Assembly: GCA_021401465.1 (NCBI GenBank)
Contig: JADDMT010000148.1
Span: forward strand, 1 to 63,697
Direction of reading: 5' to 3'
DNA: 63,697 nucleotides
DNA from: Teratosphaeria epicoccoides
Taxonomy: Eukaryota > Ascomycota > Dothideomycetes > Mycosphaerellales > Teratosphaeriaceae
Shown here: positions 26,101 through 35,397 of the stretch, one piece after another
How the letters are laid out: each line of letters opens with the position of its first letter
Position numbering within the stretch: the first letter of the stretch is position 1
The notes under the pieces: model-generated
Database searches by the model: none
What the model was told of the DNA's origin: nothing
What the model saw: the letters and a program-made list of their open reading frames with translations, nothing else
Position numbers and translations under genes: made by a program

Positions 26101-26720
26101 GTACGTAAAATGCTAGTAGCTTAGCGGAGTATGAGGGAGCGGCTTGCTAAGGCGAAGTAGTCACAGGCAAAGCACTATAACTAGCGCTATACTAACGTGT
26201 CCTTTACTGTTAGAGATAAAGTATACCTCTTAACAGCTAACATTAAGGGCATGCGGCCTAGCAAGAAGCTAGATCACAAGTAGATTAGGCTATACAAGAT
26301 CCTAAAGGTAGTAAACAGGGTAGCCTACACCTTAGACTTGCCTAGCGATATGCGTATCTACCCTACCTTCTATGTATTGCTCCTCGAGCTAGCTACTAAT
26401 AGCCTACTCTAGGCTAGGCAGTAGTCAGAATAGCAGAGATTCGAGGCGGATGTAGACGACATGTACAAAGTAGACTACATTAAGGAGAAATAGGTTAATA
26501 AGTTTAGTGATTAGTCCTACCTAGTATCCTAGAAGGGGTATAGTAGTAAAGAGGATACCTAGGAACTAGCGGTACATATTAGCAAGGTAGCTATAGACGC
26601 TTTCGAGAAGAAGCTAGGCACACGCTGTCCCCCTTAGGGCAAGAACAAGCAGGCAGGGGCACCTCGTCGCTAGGGTGCCTAGAGTGTAACTAAACAGGCC
26701 TGATTAGACTAGGCAAGCAG
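23200..26720 (+). pseudogene. Element C pol with chromodomain, RIP-mutated
   Basis: Reads protease (near 23280), reverse transcriptase with Y-L-D-D at 24196-24207, RNase H (KTDAS motif near 24660), integrase (zinc-binding part near 25.37-25.5 kb, core near 25.56-26.0 kb) and a chromodomain at about 26464-26570 in which YLVS and KGY are readable and two conserved Trp are TAG. TAG stops dominate. Confidence 0.8.
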
Positions 26721-26999
26721 GGATTAGACACAAATGTAGCAAACAGCTAAAGGTTACAGCTATTTACTGTTAGCAGGATTTTAAAACAATAATAGGGGCT
26801 AGGCTACCCTAGTCTAGGCTAGGCAAATGCTAACCGTGCCTAGCTAAGATTCCCTAGTACTCCTACTAGTAGCCTAGCCCCGCCTAAAGTACACTTGTAC
26901 TACTTACGCCCAGACTATACTAGATTAGTCCGTTCTAGACTAGACCGCCCTAGTCACTATCCTTATCGTCCTCATGACTCTCGTTTAGGGCCCTGCCTT

Positions 27000-27830
27000 C
27001 TAACTCGTAGGTAGTTAGGACAAGAAGCATGCCCTAGAGGTTAGACTTAGGCCTACTACTCTTTATCTTACTAACACGGGCCGAGATGTTCTAGAGCGAG
27101 GTCGCTATCTCTACAATGCGCCTATTACTAATCCGCTTAATGTCCTTAAGGCACTTACTAGCTAAAGTGTCCTTAATTAAGAACTTTAAGCCCTTAAGCT
27201 TCTAGACAGGGTTAGTACAGACTAGGCGAGGCTAAAAGGGACCTGATACTTACATTTAGGGTTAGAGTACTCCTGTTACGAACACGCTTCGCTACCTTCT
27301 TGCTAGATTAGTCCTACCTCTCCTGCCTAAGGTACTACGACAAGCTACCCTCGCTACGAAGGGTGTTACCTAGCTCCCTACAAACTAGTTAGCTCTATTC
27401 TAGGGCAGAGTGCCCTAGTCTAGCACTCATAGGATCGTAGTGCCCGCGATCTTCCTAATGTAGCGCATAATAGCCTCCTTCTTGTCGTCGCTAGTATTAT
27501 TGGCTAAGGCTTTAATCTCGTAGCGCATACCCTTCTACTTGTCCTCCTTTAAGGCTAGGAGCTATTAGAGTTAGCCATAGTACACTAAACTAGACTAGAT
27601 TAACCTACCTAGAAGTAGTCCTTGCTACTTAGGCAGTTGCTATAGTTAGGTGTAATCCTAGTAGGGACAGGCTTGTTCATAATAGGGCAGAGCTTCTTAA
27701 TATTAGCCGGGTTAGGGTCCTTGTAGCAGCTGTAGCATAGATTAGCTAGGAACAAGGAAGTAGTCTCTAGATTATAGTTATACTCCTTACGTATGACCTT
27801 AGCAGCTAATCTCTTCCTGTTTGCTATCAT
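27000..27830 (-). pseudogene. Antisense accessory ORF of element C
   Basis: Opposite to C pol and downstream of it, an intact 73-codon ORF (27830 down to 27609) has a cysteine motif C-Y-S-C...C (C-x2-C-x12-C). In a shifted frame, coding-like sequence continues to about 27.4 kb with a Lys/Glu/Asp/Ile-rich segment likely helical, and patchily to 27.0 kb. The 73-codon piece is one of the few intact ORFs in the whole mutated block. Its spacing differs from the C-x2-C-x7-C-D of B and E. Function unknown. Confidence 0.5.
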
Positions 27831-28190
27831 GTTAGACTAGTTCGCATCAGACAAATTCGTTTACAGATAGGGTTATAGGACTCTAGGACTACATGCTACT
27901 ATTAGCACCTAAAACGCCCGCACTGCTATAGAGTAGACTAGATTAGACTAATTTGCCCTATTCTCGCTAGCCTATAGGATTCGCACTTTACTTACTAATT
28001 AAAGGTAGATGTAGGTTAGAAGGTTTAGAATTAAACTTCGAGTTCTTTTGTTATTATTAGTATAACTCATTACTAGCGACTTCCTCTTTAGGACTAGTCG
28101 CTACTACTAAGTTCTATATCTTTTGACTACCTTCTACCTATATTAGTCATGTGTTTTAACACTATTATGCGGGTTTTAAGGACAAAACCT

Positions 28191-28205
28191 AGGGGAGGGG
28201 GGGGG
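28191..28205 (+). promoter_or_regulatory. Polypurine tract of element C
   Basis: A purine-only G-rich run ends three bases before the 3' LTR at 28209, the expected site for priming plus-strand synthesis. Confidence 0.75.
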
Positions 28206-28208
28206 CAA

Positions 28209-28425
28209 TGTCAGGACTACCTCTACACTAGCCCTAACTAGCCTAGCATAGCATGATCTAGCTAGGGTCGCCCTATTAGGGCTTAGGCTCCCCTAGCCTT
28301 AGCATAGTAAGGGGCTCCTTAATCCCCCTGACTTATCCTACTTCTATCTCTATCGATTCAAGTAGTCCTACTATAGACCTATAGTCTATACTTTAGCTAG
28401 CCTATACTAGTCTTATTATCTTACA
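28209..28425 (+). repeat. 3' LTR of element C
   Basis: TGTCAGGACT start, TTACA end, direct repeat of 21641-21858. Confidence 0.85.
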
Positions 28426-29020
28426 CATACTTAGGTAGTAAGCCTATTAGATAAAGGTAATACAAATTAATGTATAAAGGGACTACTACTATAATAGATA
28501 GGGTCTATATTATACTAAAGGTAGTATACTAGAGTATTTATAGCTTTAATACCCCCTAATAGTATTAACTATATTATTTTAAGCTTACTAACCTATACCT
28601 TAAATCCTAGGGTCTAGCTAGTATTTAGAATTTTATAACCCTAAATTCTAAGATATATGATTATAAATTATATAAGATCCTTACCTTTTATTAGAGTCTA
28701 TAACTCTTATACATAATATATATACTATATTCTAAGCTAGAATATTTAAGAACTTAGTATATAGATAAATGAGCCTTATTATATAAGCACTAAAATATTT
28801 ATAGTTCTTGATATACACTATTAGGGAGTAATGCTATAGCTATAAGGAAAAGCTATTATCTTTAGGTATATCCTTTCTGTTAGATACTTAAAACTTAAGA
28901 TGTATGTAAAGTGTTTCTATTAGGAAGACATACATTAACATCAAGAATCTAGCTTCTAAAGCTTTAGCAAGATTCTCTTCTACAATATGCGAAGATGGTA
29001 CTTCAAAATGCTCTTGTAGA
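28426..29020. other. AT-rich, strongly RIP-mutated sequence at block edge
   Basis: TA-rich sequence with no readable protein. Composition becomes balanced within about 100 bases around 29.0-29.1 kb, which marks the left edge of the gene island. Confidence 0.7.
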
Positions 29021-29278
29021 TTTGCGTCTACTAATTAGCATGTTTCGGCCGCCGTACGGGCATTCGGCAATGATCCGTGCCTGAAGTAAGGCGAATCGCA
29101 GTCTCAGGCTTGACATGAACATGATGTTGACTGAATGTTATCATGATAGTCCACATGCATATACATCTAGTTTTTGACATCTTGCGGCTCGAGCATATCA
29201 GTCTTTGATAGTCAACAACGATCATTCAAACTTCAACATCACTCAGTCAATCGCCAAACGATACCATTTAATTCCAAC

Positions 29279-30907
29279 CTAATTATGAATGCTTGGAGCG
29301 CTCCTGTTCAAGGCAATTACAGGCAACTCAGCCATACCAGTTTTCGCACTGGCGTAAGGCACAAGCTTCAGCTGGACTACGTTGCCATCGTCGAGACACT
29401 TTTTCGCGTCGCCGGTGGGCGGATATCCAGGCACACTGCCATCGAACGCCATCTGCCAATCGATCGGACAGCCTTGCACCATGATGTGGCCCGGTGGCGC
29501 TCCCGGCGACCAGATCGGGTTTGCCAATCCATAGTCAGCTATGGTCGTGTTTGGGCCCACGTATACCAAAGTCGAAGGGTCGATAGCATAGTTCCAGGCG
29601 GAGGTGTTTTGGTACTGCCAGTCCCTACTTTCTGCCGGGGCGTAGTCGTCTGGGAAGTAGGTGGTGGGATTGTTGTATGGCTTCGGCGCGGTGGAGGTAT
29701 TAGTGTTTGTGACCTCCAGCGCGTATAGTAGTGCCCCGTGGTAAACCGCAACAGTGTCATTCTCGCGTGCCTCGGTGCGGATGCTGCTCATGAGGTTGTA
29801 CGTGACAGCTGTCACACCTCTCGATATGTTGAGAAGGTGCAAGCCAGTTTTCGCATCCGGCGATAGTGCTGCAGGTCTACCAGCATTGACCTGCACCGTC
29901 GAACCAGAGCCTGCCCAGGCTGGAACTCGGACGTAGAACGAGAATGGAGCACTGGCAGAAATGATATATCCAAGGGTGTTGGTGAAGGGATAGGCCGTCG
30001 TGCAGGTGACGGATACACTGCTGTTGGCCAATGTAACAGTGGCCGAAGCAGGGCTCAGCAAGGCGTGCGCTAGTCCATTCTTACCAACTTTGACGAAGCT
30101 GTTGGACAGAAACTTCGGGTAGCCCTGCGGATGGTTCACCGTGCAACACGGGAAATGGGGCTCAAGCCCGTAGGTCTGGGCCCATGCATTGGCGTTGTAG
30201 AAGGGCGTCTCGATGAGATCGCTCGCGTACGCGGTGTTCTCCTGGGTCATGTACTGATGCCCCCACCAACCAGGAGTTAGCATTCCTGGTAAGGCATTGA
30301 ATGCTATGCGCTCTGCTCTGTCTGCGTATGAGTTGGTACCCAGAGTCTGGTAGAGGTACGCCAGACTGTACATCGACTCGACAGAAGTGCAGAGCTCCGC
30401 TCCTGAGTACGGTGCCAGGCCAACAAGGCGCTCGTCGGCGATGATCGAGCCGTGGGAGCCGCCGTGGTAGGTCATTGTCCAATTGACGCCGTCATATGCC
30501 GTTTGTATCAAACTGTCGTTGTGCGTGAAGCGACGTACGACTGCTGCGGCCTTCAGGCCTTGCCCGACATTGACCCCGTGCTCGAATGGAAAATTGAGGT
30601 TGGTGACAGAGCTGTTTACAGTGTTCAGATCTTTGTCGATTCCCTGCCCGAAATAAGCAGCTCCGTTGTACCAGTCTTCCCAGTTGAGCCCTTCGTTGTG
30701 AAGATATTGCATGTTCTCCAGTAAAACTTGACTCTGGTTACCAGGATACTTCTCGTACAGCCATTGTAGAGTAATCATCATGTCCGCACTCCACCGTCAC
30801 GTAGTTTGCCATCCGCGATCCTTCAGCTGTCTGCGAGCCGCTGCTTGTAGCTGCCTGACTCCTGACTCAGCCCCGAGGTATCCCCATCTCCACGTGGCGC
30901 GCACAGA
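29279..30907 (-). pseudogene. GH127/DUF1680-type glycosidase, 5' part broken
   Basis: The intact 500-codon part (30781 to 29279) resembles fungal GH127-like beta-L-arabinofuranosidase/DUF1680 proteins. In GH127 enzymes zinc is held by a Glu, a nearby Cys and a Cys-Cys pair, one of which is the nucleophile. Here the counterparts are visible: Glu129-Leu130-Cys131 and Cys212-Cys213. The C-terminus looks complete. Upstream, the same frame continues for 42 coding-like codons to 30907, where TTTAG suggests a splice acceptor of a 47-base GT-AG intron (30908-30954), but it contains an in-frame TGA at 30797-30799, four codons before the tail of the ORF start. No signal peptide or N-terminal domain part was found upstream. 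So either the gene uses a shortened start or, more likely, it is a pseudogene next to the RIP block. Probably once a secreted plant-polysaccharide enzyme. Confidence 0.7.
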
Positions 30908-30954
30908 CTAAAGGTACTCCGATGCATTGTAAGGCGCAGACCGCTCTTGCTCAC

Positions 30955-31682
30955 CGGCACCTTCCGCCTCCGCTTGTTGCCTGGATTCGCTCTTCAGTGG
31001 TGTGTGCAAGGACCCCATCTCGATTATTGTCTGGCATCAGGCTCCCATTCAGGCACACGTGTGACCCTTGCAGGCATCAATGAGAGTCATGGAAGCGATT
31101 GTGACGATCGGGGCGGAGACACGCGTGGCCTCCGTCGCGCCTTCTTATCGGCGGTAAGTGACCCTGGTCAAAGGAAAGCACGAGGGTAGCGGGTGAATGT
31201 TGACGCACCGACGCAGCAATGGGAAATTATTCAGCTGCGAGCCAGTAAGTCTGGCATCGCCGAGACCGCGTTGCGCACATCTAACGATACCTCCTACTTA
31301 GTGTCGGAGAGGGAAACTCCGGTGCGATCATGTCAGCCCGGTCTGTGGGCGATGGTGAGTGCCAACGTATGCAATCTGCTGCTGCATGGCATCCAATGGA
31401 GAATTGATCCATTTGTAGCGCGCGGCGGAACAAGCCAGATCAGTGTGTATATCATCCAGTGAGTCTGTACCACTCCGTCTCACCGCGTACAAGGCTTGAC
31501 ATCAACGGAAGGCTCCTCTCACGAAGGCACGATCGTCCCCTGGAACACGCATTCAGAACCCCGAGGCACCTCGAGCACGGCCTGCTGGCAGTCAAGGCTC
31601 ACGACTCCCGTTACAACGTTCACCTGACGCCTGCACAAGCCCGCCTCCCAGCACTGGCACTCAACGGCAAGATACCGCGTCC
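30955..31682. other. Divergent intergenic region, no gene
   Basis: Lies between the glycosidase (-) and the transcription-factor-like gene (+). I looked for a Zn2Cys6 exon belonging to the downstream gene and for the missing N-terminal exon of the glycosidase and found neither. Confidence 0.5.
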
Positions 31683-33665
31683 ATGCGACCGATCAATAGC
31701 GGAAGTCTCAGTTACGTCGTAGACCTTGCATCTCCGGACTTGATGTCGATGGGTCCTCCAACCTCTCAAGAACGGCATGCGCGGACTTCCTCTCCGGCAT
31801 CATACGCCAGTCCCGGAAGCGGCATGGCTTTCAGAGAGACCAAAGTTGGCTTTCTGGGCGCAACAAGCTATAACGCCGTCTTCACAGAAAACCATGTTAA
31901 TCTTGGCCCAGCTGAGGAGCAGGACGACTCGGATGACGTGCCTGCGCTGCCGCCCGTCCCCGCCGACAAGATTGAGACCGGCGTGGAGGTGCTTGCTCTA
32001 TTGCGCGATATTCCTCTGTACGAAAAGTTCTCGCAACGATGGTTTGATCTCTGTGACGGTATACTCATCATGCAGCCTGCATATCGCATCTGGATCGACG
32101 AACTGTGGGCTGAATGGGGCGAATTGCTGACCGCCAGTGACGCAGACCAGTTGCGCAATCTGTCGGAATTGGTCTGGCGGAACACCAGAAAACCAATGAA
32201 GATGCACGGTCGAATGACAGCTCGAGAATGGGCATACTCCGCCACGGGAAGAGGACTTCGATGGGAAATTGTGGGGATTATTCTGAGCTTTGTTGGTCTC
32301 ACAGCGGTGAACCTCAGCAACTGGGACGCCATTTTCGACAGCATCCGACATCGATACGTAAACCGAGCAACTTTCGCAGAGCGCATGCGCAAGGCCTCGG
32401 AGTGTTGTTTGTGCTTTTGCTACGAGTGTGAGGTCCTCAATGAGCTCTACATATCGCTCATGTACGAGGACCTCATCTTGGTGGAGAGTCTGAAGGGGGA
32501 CGCTCACTATGCCGCATGGCAACGCACAGGCGAAGTCTGCGATGCACTTGTTGCCATGGGCCTTCATCAAGGAAGCAGAGTGAATGCAGACACGCCTTTC
32601 TGGCTCGCCGAGCTGCGAAAGAAGATTTTCACATCCTGCTACGGACGTGACAAACAGGTGGCGACTTTTCTCGGTCGGCCTCCACGACTATCTTACCGAT
32701 ACTGCAAGATGCAGGAGCCATTGGACCTGTCAGACGATGAGCTGTTCCTTGAAGGGGCAGCGCTTGAAGCTGTCCTCGGTGAACTGGATCAGGATGGCTG
32801 GAATCCATTTGGACGCCTTAACCGGAACACATTCACTCGAGTTTGGTTCCAACACTGCCGTGTACGAGAGGACATTTTGGAAATAGCTTTGGGCTCGGAA
32901 GACGACGACGTCATGATGCGCGGCGAGCAGATTCGCGAGAGACTTGAGAGACTCAATAGCTCGTGTCCAGAGTTCATGAAGATATCGCCAGAGGAGGTGA
33001 TGAATCAAGGCGATGGCTCTTTTGGTCGCGCCTCTGGGTTCGGCTTTGCTAAATCGGAGAAGCATATGCGCCAGGTCAATGGAATTTTCTCCATTTGCAT
33101 CCATACTGGCATCGCGCAGACACAATTCCTGCTGCAACGTGCGATGATCACCAGGAGGAAAGGCGACTACAAAGAATTGATCCCGATTTCGCGCAGGATA
33201 CTCAGCATGGTCTTGCTTGCATCGTCGAGGAGAGACTTCTTCCGCGATTTCCAAGGTGACTTGACCTACCTGTTGGCCGTCCAGGGCCTGCCCACCGCCG
33301 GCGTCTTGGCCATCGAGTTGCTGAAGCAGGAGCAGTCCCGGCAATACACGCCAGATATCTTGCCTAGATCTGAGACTATCCAAGATTTGAGTGTCTTCAT
33401 CTCCGCGCTGGCCGCCGTTGCACCTGGTGAGGGGAATTTCTCGGTCTGCAATCAGGGCAGAAAGTCTTTGAAGAGAGTTCTGGATCAGATTTTGAGCCCG
33501 CAGTCGGCGCCTGTGACGTCGAACGAGCAACACCCTTTCGATGAGATGTCACTGTACTTTCCAACAGCGAATGATGCCGATTTCCTTCAGTGGTTAGAGA
33601 ATGTCGAGTGGGACAAGCCGAACTATGTCAATCATGCGTTGCCGCTAGGAGACGCGCCGCCGTGA
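31683..33665 (+). CDS. Fungal transcription factor-like protein (middle homology region, no zinc cluster)
   Basis: An intron-free 660-codon ORF. Residues about 90-520 look like the fungal transcription factor middle homology region (Fungal_TF_MHR); the most typical part is near residues 320-350, RDKQVATFLGRPP followed by S-YRYC and PLDLSDDEL. The N-terminal 85 residues are Ser/Pro-rich with an acidic patch. Proteins of this type normally have an N-terminal Zn2Cys6 DNA-binding cluster; none is encoded in this ORF or recognisable in the 700 bases upstream. Either an upstream exon was missed or this is a cluster-less member. It is transcribed away from the glycosidase at 29.3-30.9 kb; a regulator-target link is possible but is inference. 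The start is the first ATG of the open frame; later Met21/Met23 are alternatives. Confidence 0.8.
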   Translation: MRPINSGSLSYVVDLASPDLMSMGPPTSQERHARTSSPASYASPGSGMAFRETKVGFLGATSYNAVFTENHVNLGPAEEQDDSDDVPALPPVPADKIETGVEVLALLRDIPLYEKFSQRWFDLCDGILIMQPAYRIWIDELWAEWGELLTASDADQLRNLSELVWRNTRKPMKMHGRMTAREWAYSATGRGLRWEIVGIILSFVGLTAVNLSNWDAIFDSIRHRYVNRATFAERMRKASECCLCFCYECEVLNELYISLMYEDLILVESLKGDAHYAAWQRTGEVCDALVAMGLHQGSRVNADTPFWLAELRKKIFTSCYGRDKQVATFLGRPPRLSYRYCKMQEPLDLSDDELFLEGAALEAVLGELDQDGWNPFGRLNRNTFTRVWFQHCRVREDILEIALGSEDDDVMMRGEQIRERLERLNSSCPEFMKISPEEVMNQGDGSFGRASGFGFAKSEKHMRQVNGIFSICIHTGIAQTQFLLQRAMITRRKGDYKELIPISRRILSMVLLASSRRDFFRDFQGDLTYLLAVQGLPTAGVLAIELLKQEQSRQYTPDILPRSETIQDLSVFISALAAVAPGEGNFSVCNQGRKSLKRVLDQILSPQSAPVTSNEQHPFDEMSLYFPTANDADFLQWLENVEWDKPNYVNHALPLGDAPP

Positions 33666-34358
33666 CGGACAAGAGGTGATAAACGACTGACGCTAGCTGA
33701 CCATGTATCAGCTACAGGGGCAGAACGATGCCGTGCGGAAGCACATGGGATTTGTCAACCACTATGTCTGGCCGCGACCTGATCACTCGCCCGTGCCTTG
33801 CGGATGGCTGCACGGTGCTATGGTCCTTGAAGCTGGGCCAAATCGGCGCCACAAGCTCGCTTGCATTGCATGTAGCGTGAGTATCTCAATTCGATACAAG
33901 CTTGACACTTGGTTTTTTCCAGTGGTGAACAGGATTGGAAACGATGCGAAAATGGCTTACCAGCACGAAACAGCCGGCGCCAGATTGATCAGTACTGACA
34001 CATTCGTCCGCTCAGACCTATTGCGCATCAATCCAGCACGCTATTATGGCTTGCAGCTGTATGGCTGTGGCATTTGTGATCGCTATTGCTATCGCAGTCC
34101 GTGAGAAATGTCTGAATGTGGTCATGTCCTGTGGTACTCAAGACGGCAGAACAGCATATGGTGGCCATTTTGAGACCTCTCCATGCTCGTCTCAAATGCA
34201 TTCGAGCAGCCAATGGTGGGTAGCAGTGAGGCTCGATCGAGACGAGCGGCGTCAGTTCTCTCAAAAGCCTGCGACAGCCGTTGACTGCTATCAGACCAGG
34301 TCATTCCCAGACTAACTAATGGTTGCCTTCAATGTCGTTCTATTCAGAATTTGAGACA

Positions 34359-34428
34359 CTGACTGCAGCTTCCTGTACATCCAGCTCGGCTTACTGACTG
34401 CAGCCTCCTGTACATCCAGCTCGGCTAG
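34359..34428. repeat. 35-base tandem duplication
   Basis: CTGACTGCAGC(T/C)TCCTG... is present twice head to tail (34359-34393 and 34394-34428) with one internal difference. Confidence 0.9.
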
Positions 34429-34567
34429 CCACGGTCACTGACGCCACTTGTACGACCCAAGTACTCCTGATCATTCCATATGACAAACGGCGAGCAAACG
34501 GTGGCCCCTTTTATCACAACAAGAATACGATGCACTCCTCAGCTCCCAACAGCAAACCCCGAAGAGA

Positions 34568-35044
34568 ATGAGCTCGAGGGCGGAAGCAACATCAGCCACA
34601 CCGCTTCCTTTCTCCGAGAAAACAACCAGGCTACCCGGAGATACCGTCCGTCCCCATAGTAGAGGCTGTACCGACAGGAACCTGATGGATCGCGACGACG
34701 AAGACGACATCACTCAAGCCCAAGGCAAATCCCTCACTGGGCTCGGCATCGCTTTCTCGGACCAAGCACAGCAGGCGAGGAGAGAGAGCATCAACCCACC
34801 ACCCCGGCCGATCCTGAGCAACATCAACCAAGAGTCGGCTCAGCACCGCACTCCGGGCTCCGCAGAACCCGCTCATCTCAACACACCTCCACGAGCCAAT
34901 CCTCCGGCAGCACGCCACACTATGACTCGCCTCGTACCTGCGACACTTCACACGGCGGCGCGCATCACCTCAGCAACCCGTCGGTACCATCGCTGCGCTC
35001 GGGCCGGAATCTGGACGACTTTCGATGCGATCGAGATACGATGA
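34568..35044 (+). CDS. Possible small hypothetical ORF
   Basis: A 158-codon ORF whose first 110 residues (polar, Pro/Ser/Gln-rich, with an acidic DRDDEDD patch) look plausible as protein. From about 34.87 kb a different + frame looks more protein-like (Ser/His/Gly-rich then Arg-rich, to a stop near 35128). This may be a frameshifted gene, a missed intron, or chance. No known family recognised. It is convergent with the Tudor-SN gene. Confidence 0.25.
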   Translation: MSSRAEATSATPLPFSEKTTRLPGDTVRPHSRGCTDRNLMDRDDEDDITQAQGKSLTGLGIAFSDQAQQARRESINPPPRPILSNINQESAQHRTPGSAEPAHLNTPPRANPPAARHTMTRLVPATLHTAARITSATRRYHRCARAGIWTTFDAIEIR

Positions 35045-35397
35045 GTGGGCGCCGCAGCAGAATTTTCGGAGCCATACGCAGGTGGAGCAGAAGACGGGGA
35101 CGTGGATTCCCGACTTTTGATCGTTGCTAGGGGGGAGTGTTTGGGATGGTGAGGGGTGGGGAAGGAATGGGTGGGACTTCTGTGCGCTCGCGATTGCAGC
35201 AAGAAAGTTTTGTGAGACAGATGTTTTGCAGCACGAGAGTTTTGTAAGCCGGAGTGTTTTGCAGTGCTTGACGAAAATCCGCATGCCTGGACGCTAATGA
35301 TGATGCTGCGTGGCGGTTTGCAGGGCCCACGGGATGCTTCTACCTGAACTACGCCAAGTACGACACCCGCCCACATTGCGCACGTATTCTTTCCGGC

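Larger units (their letters stand above)
21641..28425 (+). mobile_element. Element C: full-length chromovirus with both LTRs, RIP-mutated
   Basis: A 218-base direct repeat (21641-21858 and 28209-28425) bounds an internal region with gag, pol, antisense ORF and polypurine tract. The 3' LTR begins TGTCAGGACT and ends TTACA. The 5' LTR begins TATTAGGACT, where both differences are RIP changes (TG to TA, CA to TA). No target-site duplication was recognised. It differs visibly from families 1 and 2. Confidence 0.85.
33666..35397. other. Intergenic region between TF-like gene and Tudor-SN
   Basis: Contains a short tandem repeat and one possible small ORF, listed separately. Nothing else recognised. 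Confidence 0.5.

Noticed and set aside
21636..28430. Target-site duplication of element C
   Set aside because: TACGC before the 5' LTR and CATAC after the 3' LTR do not match even allowing RIP changes.
29174..29728. 184-codon + strand ORF
   Set aside because: Antisense shadow of the glycosidase C-terminal half.
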